DNA of 64,000 bases, taken from Thamnaconus septentrionalis (taxonomy: Eukaryota > Chordata > Actinopteri > Tetraodontiformes > Monacanthidae). The notes beneath the pieces were generated by a model, which saw only the letters and a program-made list of their open reading frames with translations, did no database searches and was not told the DNA's origin. Each line of letters starts with the position of its first letter. Position 1 is the first letter of the stretch. Positions 46,968 to 59,215 of this stretch are shown in pieces. The position numbers and the translations under genes were made by a program. The stretch spans positions 18,452,001-18,516,000 of the forward strand of contig CM020517.1 in assembly GCA_009823395.1 (NCBI GenBank), written 5' to 3'.

Positions 46968-48424
46968 TCAGCACGACGTCTTCCACACACACACACACAC
47001 ACACACACACGGGGCCGCGCTGCGCCACTTATGTCTGCTGCAGGGGAAAGGACTAGCAACAGGCTAACAGATGCTAGCGGGCCCCCGTCATTGACGGGTA
47101 GCATTTAAAGCTGCTGACACGCGCCCTTCATCTGCGCTGACAGCCAGCACAGCTATTAATAACACACACAGGTATGCACATCAAAGTGACAGGTCAGCTA
47201 TTAACCCCCGCGGAGACCTCGCGCGCGCGCGTGTGTGTTAGCGTGTGTTAGCGGGTGTTAGCGTGTGCGCTGACTTGAAGAGCGCTAGCTAGGCAGCTCG
47301 TGGGAGCGCAGCGTAAAAACAAAGTGGGAAAGTGTTTGGACCAAAGGTAGAGCGCAGCCGCGTGGTGGAAAATATGAAAACAGTCGCTCGCCTTCTAACG
47401 CGTCACTAAGCTGCGTTTCCATCACCCCTAGGATTGTGCAAAACCTGAATACGGCAATAAAAAAAAACTTTGAAAAGTTGTCGTGATTTTCCCCTGCAGA
47501 AGGAGCTGGTAGTCCGGCCCCTGTGTGCGAGTTTATTTTACTCTCACACTCTCATCCCAGCATCAAGCCAGGTTTTGCCATGGTCTTGGTAGAGTGAGAC
47601 AACCTGACAGTCAGCAGCGGCAGGCTCACCTCAGCATTCACAACAGGGTATTTCTGTGTATTTGTGATTTTCCAAATCAGTCCCTGAACTCGTTACGGCG
47701 CCATCGACAGGTCTGAAACAGCGCTTCAGTGCTCTTTAATGGAAAAGAATGGGAATGTTGGCATAATAATAAATCAAATCGCAACAATAATCCCAATAAT
47801 ACAAAGAATTCAATGCACTATAGCTCAATCTTGGAAGTGACCAGTGCTCCTTCTTCTCTTCAGTCCCTCAAAGCTAAAGTTGACTGTGGTTTTGACAGCA
47901 AAGCGCTACGCTAGAGCTAAACTTGTGCAGGTTTACCGAGCAGACGACGCGTCACTAATGTGACAGAAGGTAGACGTGTCATGAAGGTGTCATAGGAGTC
48001 AAAGCAAGCTCCAGTTTTAATGCCTGCGCTGCCGTTTGAGGACTTGAACCAACTCCCTGGCTCTCTGTGTGAAGGAGGAGACAGACGTGTTGGAGCTCCA
48101 AGCTGACAGACAGATGCATCAAATCCATGTCGCAACATCCAAACACAAACTGTTCGGATGAGGCTGCAGTTGAGACACAGTTAATAAATCCGCTCCGTCT
48201 CAGACTCCCTCCAGGAAGGAGACGTTCTTCACCTTGTGCAACTTGCAGCACGGCCCATTAATAGTTGTCACAGGGCCTTTCCCAGAACAACTCATCATCA
48301 ATCATAAATTATAATAACTTCAACTTTCATGTTTCTTCACTATTTTTTTTTTCCCCACTAGACCACCGGGCAGCAGAGACAGAGACGCTGCACTTAAGAT
48401 TCATGTAATAGTGGCAGCATGTAA
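46968..48424. other. Intergenic stretch
   Basis: (CA)n at 46985-47010; CGCGCGCGCGTGTGTG and three GTGTTAGCG units at 47220-47265. The segment 47040-47215 is regulatory-looking, with GCTATTAATAACACAC and CAGCTATTAACCCCCGCGG. No gene is supported. Confidence 0.4.
47416..47462 (+). repeat. 47-bp element, copy 2 of 2
   Basis: Begins TTTCCATCACCCCTAG and ends GGCAATAAAA, ungapped match (39/47) to 40145-40191. The two copies are 7.3 kb apart in the same orientation, on either side of module copies A-C. Confidence 0.7.
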
Positions 48425-48790
48425 TATATTTGTTGCGCATCTGTAGTAAATTTGATTTTGATTTGATTTGATTTGATTTATTTATTTATTATTTATTTCA
48501 AACATGAAAGAAAATGGGAAAAAAAAAGGGATACAAAAACCAAAGCATACGAAAGAAAAATTAAAAATAAATAAAAATAGGATAAACACCGGTGAAATAT
48601 ACATTAAAATGATCTTATTCATGTCCGAAAAGGTGTAGGAGGAAGTATAAACTAATACGTACCTACCCCTAAACTCAAATAAACATACAAACTTATGAAC
48701 TAAATTAAATTTATACAAACTAGATGACAGAAAACTGAAAACAACAAAACAGAAAACAACCAAAGACAAATCTAAACAAAAGACAACTCC
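48425..48790 (-). mobile_element. Probable retroelement 3' fragment
   Basis: GATTTGATTTGATTTGATTT is followed by TTATTTATTTCAAACATGAA and ATGTCCGAAAAGGTGTAGG, AGGAAGTATAAACTAATACG. The phrase CCGAAAAGG(A/T)GTAGGA(G)GAAG followed by CCTACCCCT is recalled from abundant teleost non-LTR elements. Class and borders are uncertain; the direction is a guess from the repeated tail. Confidence 0.4.
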
Positions 48791-48860
48791 AGTTATAATA
48801 TAGTGCTGCAATTCAACTGTAAGAACACTGGAGAAATTTTATAACTCTATATAGATATAA

Positions 48861-48868
48861 TATATACA

Positions 48869-48962
<94 letters not shown>

Positions 48963-48963
48963 T
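48861..48963. repeat. (AT)n microsatellite
   Basis: About 45 AT units, self-complementary and able to extrude as a cruciform. A 17-bp direct repeat GAGGAAACATGGTACAA follows at about 48969 and 49021. Confidence 0.97.
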
Positions 48964-49050
48964 AGATAGAGGAAACATGGTACAATATGTACATACATGT
49001 GATATAGATATATATATATGGAGGAAACATGGTACAACATGTAAACATGT

Positions 49051-49322
49051 GGTACCAATACCAATATCGGTACCAGTCCAAGGAAGATATTTGCACATTT
49101 GAAAAGTAACCTGCAATGATACCAGTAACTGGTATCGGTACCGATACCGGGGTTGAGTAGTCTTCTCATACAAGCAACAAGTTTTCTCCATGATATCCCA
49201 TGATAGACTGTTTCCTCCTCGGAGGCGGCTCACCAGAACACTCCATCCATCTGCTGCTGCTCCGCTACCCCCCTCCTCTGGCAACACTGTAGGACCCACT
49301 GTGGCCCCAGCAGTCAAACACT
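49051..49322. mobile_element. Chimeric family B element, second copy
   Basis: GGTACCAATACCAATATCGG and CTGGTATCGGTACCGATACC are followed by GGGGTTGAGTAGTCTTCTC and ACAAGCAACAAGTTTTCTCC, then GGCGGCTCACCAGAACACTC to CAGCAGTCAAACAC. It shares the same palindrome-to-family-B junction as 45645-45968, so the junction predates both insertions. No terminal CNCCGCTG is left on the right. Confidence 0.6.
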
Positions 49323-50710
49323 AAACTAAACCAAGCAGTTGCAAAACGCTGAGTGGCCTCTGCTTCCACTGACGCACTGCCACCCGGCCCGGTCCACGCG
49401 GTGGTTCTGAGCCCAGTCACTTCCTGGTCCGGCCAGAGCAGCGACCTTGACGTGAATCCTAGCATTCATCAGCATTCCGTTCGCCCCTGCCGAGCTTCGG
49501 CGACAAAACACGTCCTCCTCCCTTCCTCCTCGTCATCGTCTCTCCCCCAAGAGAGGAGTTCGGGGAGGCAGAGGGCATGGAAAATATTTCCACCTCCTCT
49601 TCATTCCCCCACCCTCTTCCTCATCGTCTATCAATAAAAGGTGTGGATGGCAGCGCGCGGATGAAAAGACGGAGACGGAAACATATCAAACACAAGCTGT
49701 CGCTCCCCTAAATAGACCTCCACCACCCCTCCACCCCTCCACCACCCCTCCATCTCCCTCTCACCATGCCCATCATTTTTTGGTGCATTCTATTTTTTTG
49801 TTGTTGTTATATTGCCTTATTTATAATCATCAGCCTCGGCCTTCAGTCCCACCAGAACAGCAGTTGTAGGAAGTTTTTGGATTCAGTGTCAGCGGCTTCT
49901 CCGTCCTGCGCACAGCTTCCGGTTTCCTGGTCACGACATGACAACGCAACTCATCACTTTTAGTTGGAAGCAACATTAATGGTAATATTTCAGAGCATTT
50001 CTTTGCGTTTAAAATGCAACTTGACTGTTGAGACAAGAGGAACATCACTCGCGACGCTGACATGAGGCTTCAGCTTCAGTTTCAGTTTCAACCTCTTTTG
50101 TTTCCCTGAAGAAAGAAGGAGAAGATTTTTGAGGGCGCAGAGAGCAGGGAGAATTTTCCTTAATTCTGAATATGAACCAACTTGTGTCAGTTACACTTGG
50201 TGGAATTTGTAAAACAGGAGTTAAGGAATCAATCAGTCGTGTTCATTGTCTTCAATTTTGAATGGATTTATATCTTCTTGTAATCTTCCTCTCTTTCTTT
50301 CTTTTTCCCAGGACAAACTCGTCTGGTTAAAATAAAAAAATACAAATGCAGGAGTTAATAAAGTTTGTGTATTCTGACAAATCATGTCTATTGATCCGCC
50401 GACTGTATCCGGTTCATGTAGTTTGATCACACTTTGCTCTTTTGGACTCCCTGACTTTCCTCCTGCGCTCCCCCCCCCCCCCCCCCCCTTCTCATCATCT
50501 CCACCTGAGGTTGGCTGTCAATCAAAGACGGCTCGGGGTTGAAGAGAAGGAGGAGGAGACAGATGGAGGTGAAGGAGGCGGCCTCGGTGCTGCTGGCACT
50601 CGTCTCGTGTGCGTCTATACATGTCTATATATACTGTTGTGGCTGTACGAGACCAAACATGGAGGACGACTGCAGATGGAGCTGACGGGGTCACGTCTGC
50701 CTGCTGATCC

Positions 50711-50750
<40 letters not shown>

Positions 50751-53700
50751 GACTGTCTGTCTGACGGGCAACTCTGAACGCTATGGAATGCAGGCGGTCC
50801 ATGTTGTGTCGGGAGCTCCTGGAGAGAGGAGGGGGAGCGACGAGGCTTTGTCAAATCCTCCTCGCAAAAACATCTTACATTTCCCAAAACATTAATAAAC
50901 ACGTATGAAGTTTTGGAAGGGAAGACTTGGCAGGCGGTTCTGATAGAACGTTCAGACTGGGTTGCAACCTTGTCACGGTGGAGGGCTTTGGCGGAGCTCT
51001 GGGTTGAAAGCCCTGCTAGGTTCAACCTGTCCACTGTTTGCAGGTGGACGGTAGTGCTGTAGCGCCGGATGGCTGCTGTGCCGACCGCAGCCACAAATTT
51101 AGAGCCACTATCACTCGAAATTAGGGCAAATTAGACAAAATGGACACAAGAGGCCCCTTTATGAAACCAACAGAACTTTATGGATTTCAGAAAGGCTCCT
51201 TTCTGTCCCTGCTGGTGACAGAATGCAGGTGTTTGGCATCTACGCCTCGGCCCCTCCTCTTCAGTCAATCACTCAATCAATCGACTTATTTGTAAAGCAC
51301 TAAATCACTTCCCGAGGGGTCTCAAAGTGCTTTTGCACGATTAAAGAAAACCCAAGTGCTCCTCCAGAGCAAGCAAGAAGCGTCCAGGAGGAACTCACCC
51401 GCACTGGATAGACCAGTTCTGCAGGCTTTGGGGGGTTGGGCGACGGACCAACTACTCCACCCGGTCACAGAAAGAAGCGAGTTCGGGAAACTTTGAAGAG
51501 ATTCTCAGGGAGAATTGACAGAGGGTGGACTCAGCTGCAGAGGTCAAGAGAAAATCAAGAGCGACGGAGGCCAAGTCGATGGCTGATGGACCCTGGAGGA
51601 GCAGAGGGCTTAACGGCAGCATTTGGATGCAGCACCAGACAGGAACAGCGGGTAAGGGTGAACATCTGCAGCACATGGGAACAGGAGCGAAATCCAAGCG
51701 GGGAAACTAATGAGTGAACTCAGTATATGCTTTTAATGTGGCGGGAACTTGATCAAAAAACCGCGGCTGAATAGCGGAGACAACCTGATGACGAGTGCTC
51801 TGAGGATCACTCCAAGCTCTGCTGATTGTGATGAGCTCTAGCTGTGCAGCCAGCAGTTCGCTGCCACCTGGAGAGCCGCACCTAGCCTCTGCCAAAAAAA
51901 AAAGAAAGAAAAAAGAAAAAGAAAATGGAAAAACAAGCTCACACTTCTGCACCGCTCAAAAGAAAATGACATCTTCAGCAAAACTCCTCAGACTCAGAAG
52001 AATAAAGTCAGAGCCAGTGACCACGGCAACACTGCAGGGGTACGTCACGAGTTGTAGCATCTCTTAGCATCTCTTTGTTAGGCAATAAACTGTAGATTCA
52101 CAACCCTCTGAGTGCGCTGTTGGACTGCACAGGTTTTTATAATCAGTGATTCTCACCAGGACACGACAGCTAGCGTGGGGTTTTGTGCAGACAAAAGGTT
52201 TTGCTTGTCGTGTTGAGGAGCCGGTGTTCCCAGCTTTGGGACGTTCCCTTGGCTGTTCAGTCTGGATGCTGCCCAAGTAGAAAGTGATTAAGCAGAAGGA
52301 ATGGCCAACAAAACATCTCAGGTTGGCCGGAAAACGTCTTCATAAAGGAGCTCACGCTAGCATGACATGGCTGTTGTTGAGGACTCCTGCTAACTCAGTT
52401 AGCATTAGCAGAAAGCACACACAGAACAACAGAGTCAAATTAAGCAGACGAAGCCAACATCCTCTGCCGCTGCTTGTATTTCCAGCAGTCAGCAGTTTCC
52501 CTCTGGAGCCAACACCGCCAAAACAAAAGCACATGGAAACACCAGGAGCGACCCCCACACTCCCAGCAATGTCAATAAACTGCTTAGCCAAACTCATCCA
52601 AACTTGACTTGACCAAAAGACACAACAGTGAGCTGCGGAGTGACCCCCGCAGGTGCTCAGGAGAACAACAAGAGAGAGACGCACACGTGAACACACAACG
52701 TGCGACTTTCTTTCTTTGGTGCAATTTTTTAATTTTAACGTGTTGATGTGACAGCGTGCAGCTGTGCATCACCGCTCTGCCCCCCCCATCCCCACGTGTC
52801 ACCAGCTGTTTCTGTGTGTGTACGTTACCTTTTGAGTGTGTGTTTATGCTACGGGGATACAGATTTCAACACACACGCGCGCGCAGGTCATGTGGATGTT
52901 CGTCCAAATCTTCCTTCGGCTCTGATCGCTGTGAAAATAAACTCTGAGTGCGTTTATTATTCCTGACCCACAGCTGCGCGCATGTGTGTGTGTGTGTGTG
53001 TGTGCTTGAACTTGGCTCACCTTCACAAATCAATTTGTCCTCCTCTCTGACCTTGTACTTTTCCATCTTCGCCCTCCTCACCATTATCACTCTCTCACAC
53101 GTCTCTTCCTCCTCCTCCTCCTCTTCCTGCTCTCTTCACTTTCTCTCCCTCTGACTCTTACTTGAACTTTTTTTTTTATTTTCCTTTGCCGCTTTACAGT
53201 AATGTTTAGACAGCGCAGACGTGTCTACAATTAAAACACTTCACTGTGTGTGTGAACAGGACGAGCCGAGCGCGAAGCTCTTCAGGAAAACTTGAAAACT
53301 TTTTCTCTCTGTGATCCGATGCTTGCGGAGGAAACTGCAATCCTGTGTGTACTGAGTTCTGTGGTACTTTCAGTGTACTACTTGTACATACTCTTCTCTC
53401 TTTGAGTTGTCGGTGCACAGAGTTGTCGGTGCACAGAGTTGTCGCTCCGAGGCTCTCAGACAGGTGCTGCTGTGAACTTGCTGCTTTCTGTTTCTCATGT
53501 ACACAAAGTTCTCTGTCCTCCCTACAGCTTTTCCTTGTCCGTCTGCAACGGCTCTGCTCCTGGCTGGACTCAGGCCACGTTCAAACTTCAGCAAATGATA
53601 AATAAATATTCTCAAGATTTCCCGGAATTTTGAATCTCAATACAAATCGTCTGGATGTTCTTCTTTGGTATCTGCTGTGTTGTTTATCGCCACCTAGTGC

Positions 53701-53837
53701 TGCAGTAGTGGTCTGAGTTCTTTACACAATGTGCACACAATACATTGGGTATTGGGTCCGATTTCCATTCAATGCAGATCTGTGTATGTGTGTATAGTTT
53801 ACTAGAGCTAGCTAGCTACAACAGTTCATCATCAGCG
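49323..53837. other. Intergenic DNA, sparse features
   Basis: Includes a C run at 50470-50487, (CTGT)n at 50709-50764, and a possible retroelement piece at 51255-51340 (CAATCAATCGACTTATTTGT then TCTCAAAGTGCTTTTGC). Also present are A-rich tracts at 51895-51935, CGCGCGCG near 52875, (TG)n at 52985-53003 and (CCT)n at 53107-53125. TTAATGGTAATATTTCAG at 49976-49993 may be a decayed relative of the triplicated module core. No gene is recognised. Confidence 0.4.
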
Positions 53838-54060
53838 TACACTACAAGTCAAAAGTTTGGACTCAACCTATGACTTGAATGTCTTTTCATTCTCATGACT
53901 ATTGATTACAGTTCCTCACTGAAGGCATCAAAACTACTTATTGTACTACTACTTATTGTACTGCTTATAAGTGTAAAATAACACATATTTGAATTCTTCA
54001 AAATAGCTGCTTTTCATAAAAAGCATAGTCAGAGTTATTGAACATGTTTTTCTTTGCTGC
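53838..54060. mobile_element. Tc1-like transposon end, truncated
   Basis: After a TA at 53838, the sequence CACTACAAGTCAAAAGTTTG followed by GACTCAACC, TTCATTCTCATGACTATTGA, CACTGAAGGCATCAAAACTA and TTCTTCAAAATAGCTGC matches the well-known left end and non-coding lead of fish Tc1-type elements. The transposase and the opposite terminus are absent. Confidence 0.7.
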
Positions 54061-54452
54061 ATTAAAGTTGTAAAAACAGTTGAAAAAGTTGTAAAAAAAA
54101 AAAAAAAGTTGTGTGCAAAGCATTGACTGGTGGCGCAATTGTTACATTTTATGAAAACAAACCAGGGACGTCGTGCGCTGTCACAATTGTGACAGCGAAC
54201 AATCTGGATGTGGCCTCAGTGAGTTCCACCTTGAGTTCACGTGGTGGGAGGTTTCCAGTGACAACCACCCGAGTTCATGCTGCCTGAGTTGTGTCTGTGT
54301 GCAGTTGTGTCGCAAACATGAAATACACAACATCCTATTGCACCTTGTTGGTGTTGGGTGGAGGAGTGGGCATGAACTGTCAAAGCCAGGAACACGTATA
54401 GACGTGCATGTTACATTTAGCTTTGCATGTTAATATGATGCTAACGCACACT

Positions 54453-54495
<43 letters not shown>

Positions 54496-54638
54496 ACTGA
54501 CCTGCATAATTAGTGACTGTGTGGAACAACGCTGTAGTTCTCAGTTCTCATCCAAGACAAGGTGGGATCTGCGTGTGTGTGTGTGTGTGTGACTGTATGC
54601 TCTTATCACCTCTGCTTCTTACACAATGCACCTCAGGG

Positions 54639-54677
<39 letters not shown>

Positions 54678-54784
54678 TACACACATGCAGAGCACAGATG
54701 GCCTCACATTCATGTCTCCTGCCAAACAGATGGACCTGGCTGGATTCATTCAACGACGGACACACACACACACACACTCGCGCG

Positions 54785-54824
<40 letters not shown>

Positions 54825-55410
54825 GACAAAAATGTACACACAGATTTATTTACACACACACACACAACACACGGCCGCAGCGAGAAGCCTTCCTCGCCGC
54901 AGTGTGAGGGATTTCATGCACAAACACAAACACGTTCACACTTACAAACACACAGCTTCACGTGCACACACACACACACACACACAGTGGCTGTGGTCCA
55001 ATGCTCGGTGCCCTCAGTCTGTCCCCGCACACACACAAACACACACCCTGAGGCGGTGGCGGCACTCCAATCACACTGCCCTCAGTGTGTTTCTGTGAGT
55101 CGGAGATGTGAAGTCTAATTAACAGAACAGCATCAATATTGATGAGGGCCATTTTATTCCATCTATTCCCAGTCCTGCTATTTAATTCACTTAAGTTTCA
55201 CTTCCTGTTCGGAAATGTCGAGCGGCAGATCGACGAGCTCGCCGCTGGTTTGAGCGACGGATTCCGCACGACTCCTTCTTCTCCTCCTGCCACCTCCAGA
55301 GTCTGAAAGACCTCCTGGCCTTCCAGGAGTTAGCAGCTAGGAGACACAGCCTGGCCTCAGATTAATCACAACTGCTAGTAGTATACTATATTATACTGTA
55401 TACTTTAGGC
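54061..55410. repeat. (CA)n-rich cluster
   Basis: CA tracts lie at 54452-54489, 54643-54675, 54760-54777, 54789-54820, 54853-54866 and 54965-54986, with a TG tract at 54572-54592. The sequence between them also leans to CACACA. Thr-His open frames here are artefacts. The last 250 bp are unique. Confidence 0.85.
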
Positions 55411-56107
55411 CAGGGGTGTCAAACTCATTTTGGTCCAGGGGCCACATCGAGGAAAATCTCTTCCCAAGCGGGCCGGAGCGGTAAAATCATGGTATGGTGA
55501 TAATAACACAATAATGACAACAACTTGCAGTTGTTTTCTTTGTTTTACTTCGTCCGTGTTCTTTCAGCACTCTGCACTCTGCATCAGTGTTGCCAACACC
55601 CCGAAGTAAGGAAAGTCGCTATTGGCTGTCCTGAAAGTCGCTCGGAGTCGCCAAATGACGTCATCGTCTAATTTGCATAATTGACAATTTGCACTTGATG
55701 GCAACGTAATAACACCAGGAAAAGTCGCTAGAGTTGTCGCTAGTCGCTTTTGACCAAAAAAAAAAAAAAGTCGCTATGGGGAGAATAGCAACTTTTTGGG
55801 GGGAGAAAGTCGCCAAGTTGGCAACGCTGCTCTGCATCAGCTTTGTCTGTTTCCACAGAGACATTCTGGGGCACTGAGGGCAGCCAATAGGAGACGTGAG
55901 TGGCTGTACTTGTGCCGATTTGCTCAGCCCCAGTATTGAGTTTGTTTGCGATGCAGAAACAATATTACGACACCAAGTGGACACATTTGGAACATTTTCT
56001 TTCATTGAGAAATTGCAGTTTTTATATTTTGCAAAATCATCTCGCGGGCCGGAAAAAAGAATTTGCAGGCCTGATCCGGCCCGCGGGCCATATGTTTGAC
56101 ACCCCTG
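55411..56107. mobile_element. hAT-like non-autonomous element (family C) with 8-bp target duplication
   Basis: The termini are CAGGGGTGTCAAACTCAT (55411) and, reverse-complemented, CAGGGGTGTCAAACATAT (ends 56107). Both inner flanks carry GGCCCGC/GCGGGCC sequence. Flanking octamers are CTTTAGGC (55403-55410) and CTTTAGGT (56108-56115), a 7/8 target duplication. No transposase is encoded. A second element is nested at 55585-55829. Confidence 0.9.
55585..55829. mobile_element. hAT-like element nested in family C, perfect 8-bp duplication
   Basis: The termini are CAGTGTTGCCAAC (55585) and GTTGGCAACGCTG (ends 55829), inverted repeats of 13 bp with one mismatch. It is flanked by CTCTGCAT at 55577-55584 and 55830-55837, an exact target duplication. 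The 245-bp interior repeats AGTCGCT/AGTCGCC motifs and codes for nothing. It is younger than its host element. Confidence 0.93.
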
Positions 56108-56115
56108 CTTTAGGT

Positions 56116-57007
56116 TGTGTGTTTATCACCACTGTGGCTTTGATGTTTTCCCTTAATATTAACAGGCACGTTCTTTTTTTTTTTATATGTTTTGACAAAC
56201 ACAGTATAAAAGCACGACTATAAATAGCAACCTCCATGTGATATTGGTGCCTTCAACCTGCTCACTGCCACAGCAGTGATCTCTTAGAAGAGATTTGGGG
56301 GAGAAACGATCCGAGGTTCAGACACTGTATTGACTTTGTGACAGTGGTGGACCTTCAGGGTTCAGCCAGGCCTCCTGTATTGATGCTATTATGAGGTGAG
56401 GTCTATTTAGGTAGGAGGAAATAGGACATCACCGAAGAGCGAGGCATGAAATCCATGGCCCACCACTGCTTCCTGGCAGCCCACATTCCAGGTTTAGGTT
56501 GTGCTGTCAGTTCCACTATTTCCCCCACTCAATCAAAACTGCACATTGCCCCTTGAACATCCTATTGTTGCAGCAATAACACGTTGAAGGGGCAATGTGC
56601 AGTGTTAGTCATTGTCAGATACAAGGTGATGAAAAAAATTTGGTATAAAATTCCATTATGTCACTGGAGAGCGCGGAGATTGGCCCGAAATGACGTTGGT
56701 TTCCGGCGCGATTTGAATAAGGGGCAGGGCGCGAGGTACTGAACTTCCATACATTCGTAGCACAGACCAAAATGCTCCAGTCGTACCCGATATGGAGAAA
56801 TGAATCGTCAGTGCCAAGAAAGGCAACCTCAGCGTCTGCAAGCCGATAATCGTTGGGCATCAACATCTAAAGTTGGTGGTGATTGGTGGCTTTTACATCA
56901 CAGAAGTGTCAACTAAACAATTCAGGTAAAAGTAGCGTTCTGCCAAAGAAGTCTGAAGTGGCTTGAAGAGTTGAAAATACAATAGAATTATAATATTTGA
57001 ATGAACA
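56116..57007. other. Intergenic stretch
   Basis: A short segment at 56580-56640 (GTTGAAGGGGCAATGTGCAG) may derive from a family A-like terminus. The rest is unique, with no gene. Confidence 0.35.
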
Positions 57008-57009
57008 TA

Positions 57010-57376
57010 CAGTACTACCCGAAAAATTAGAATATCAAGTAAAAGTTGTTTTATTTTGGCAATTTAACATAAAAGATAAAAGCAACAAATTGTATTGAGC
57101 CATTCCACGCAAATTGACATCTCAAGCAGTTCCTTGTTCTCACTTTGCTGATTAAGATTTTCAGCTTATTGAAACCACAAACCCACAAACTCAGAATATT
57201 AGAATAGTGTGAAAAGATTCAGTTTTGTAGCTTCAAAGAGCCCAAAGAATCCAAAACACCTGCAAAAGGCTCCTGAGCCTTTAAACAGTCTGTCTTGGGT
57301 TGTTGGCTCAGGAGAGTTCACACATGGGTAAATACAACAACCTTCTCAGGAGATTCCAATGTTCTGGCTAGTACTG
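57010..57376. mobile_element. Tc1/mariner-type MITE with TA duplication
   Basis: The left end CAGTACTACCCGAAAAATTA and the right end GGCTAGTACTG (reverse complement CAGTACTAGCC) are inverted, flanked by TA at 57008-57009 and 57377-57378. The interior has AATTAGAATATCAAG and CTCAGAATATTAGAATAGTG, familiar from fish mariner-type elements. It is 367 bp and non-coding. Confidence 0.75.
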
Positions 57377-57459
57377 TACAAATAGCATGAAACATGGTCC
57401 AAACGAATGACAACGTTCTGCCGGATTGGAAAATCCAATCCATCCATGCATTCATGGGC

Positions 57460-57526
57460 AGTGTGTCAAGCTTTTACCAATATAAAATCCATAAATCAAG
57501 ACAAATTTTACACACTGGACCTTTAA
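57460..57526 (-). mobile_element. Terminal fragment of dispersed repeat family A
   Basis: AAATCAAGACAAATTTTACA then CACTGGACCTTTAA (ends about 57523) is the outer end of the family also seen at 27821. A similar end, with CAAGCCAAATTCTACACGC and TGGGCCTTCAA, is at about 63880-63920. Confidence 0.55.
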
Positions 57527-57972
57527 AGAGCCAAATGTCAATGAAAAACAAAACAAAAAGTACGAAACCTACATTAGTAATACTGCATTGGTAGTATGCA
57601 CATATATTTCCATTCATCTTACAGTACGTTAATCACATTTTCACCCGTGTGGCTGCAGTTTCCAGTCGTCAGTTATTGATTCATCCGTCACTGATGGACG
57701 GCAGTTGGTTGGTTGGTTGGTTGGGAAGAGTTGAAGGAGGAAATCCCAGGACTGCAGTTTGGCACTGGCCACCACTGAGCAGCAACCCCACTGGCCGAGG
57801 CGTCCGCAGATGCAGTGGCTCCAGACGCTGGACTCCCTCTGTTTGGGCTGTCGAGGTGTTGAGCTGTTGTTGAGTCTTTGGTTTGATAGCATCCAGAGGG
57901 TCTCCAATAATCCGTCAGCACTTAACACACCCCACTTTAACACAAACACACAGACACAGAGAGAGAGTTTTA

Positions 57973-58004
<32 letters not shown>

Positions 58005-58116
58005 AGGGCCGTCCTTCAGTCTTGCCCGTCTCCAGGGACACATCTGAGGTAATAGAGAGCCACCAGGAATTAGCAGCGTTTGCTTTCTTAACAGATTGGC
58101 TGAGGCCCAACCGCAT

Positions 58117-58157
<41 letters not shown>

Positions 58158-59161
58158 CACACGCTCACACACGTTTGCACGCTGCTGCACAATTTGTTCA
58201 CAAACGCTATGATTTATGGCCGCTGATGAAGACAACATGGGGGAGCTGTTGAAACATCTGAAGTCACAACTCAAACTTTGAGTGTGTTTTGTGTCGCCGT
58301 GGCAACAACTGACAATTACACAATGGCAGACGCAGTTCAGGGGGGGTTTGTTTGGTTTTCACAGGTGGAAAACAAAGGAAAGTACAAGCAGCCAAATACT
58401 GCAGCAGCAGTGAGCGTGACAACAGCCGCACTGACACGACGTCCTCAAAGAAACCATGGCTAGCATCCAAAGAAGCACATCTGACCCACAAGTAACCGGA
58501 CGCAACAATTAATCTGATGATTTCACACTTTTAAAGAAGTCACTGCCTCTTATTTATTCATTGTGGCCCTGAACTTTAACCTGATTGGCTGATGGGGCAA
58601 ACTGCACAGAACCCGACTACTGGCCACAACAAGTTACTGAAAAAATGAATGTAAAAAGTTTTTACCGCCATTTGAAATGTTCTTCCTCGTGTAAAAACTA
58701 TCGTAGATGTAAAATGGCAGCATTTTTTTTGCAAAAGTACTTAAGTTGGAAGTTATATAAATACTTTGTGCTGTTCTATGTTTTGTATTTGGACATTTTT
58801 TTTCCATTTCTTGTGTTGTTTAATGAATAATGAATTTTTACAGGTGTTGCAGTAAAAAAAAAAAAAAAAGATTCCTGAGTCCGTCAGGTAGTAAACTTCC
58901 TCTGAGCAAAGTTCAGCCCATTTTTTAAAATTTTTTTCTGTTTCATTTTGTTTCCAAAAACAAACAAAGGACTGAACTGAGCCTGCTGCTACCACCTGTG
59001 GATTCAGCGATGAGATGATCTGGAGTGGAGCATCAGTGGAGACTCAGCTCTGATGTTTCACTCCTTACAAACTTTACAACTTCAGCTGGGAACTCCCCCT
59101 GCAGGATTTATGATGAACTCTGACCCCAGGATACGCAGCGACGGCGGCGGCGGCGCTCCAA

Positions 59162-59215
<54 letters not shown>

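Noticed and set aside
48861..49050. CRISPR-like or regulatory direct repeat GAGGAAACATGGTACAA
   Set aside because: Only two copies beside an (AT)n tract in a vertebrate genome; simple duplication.
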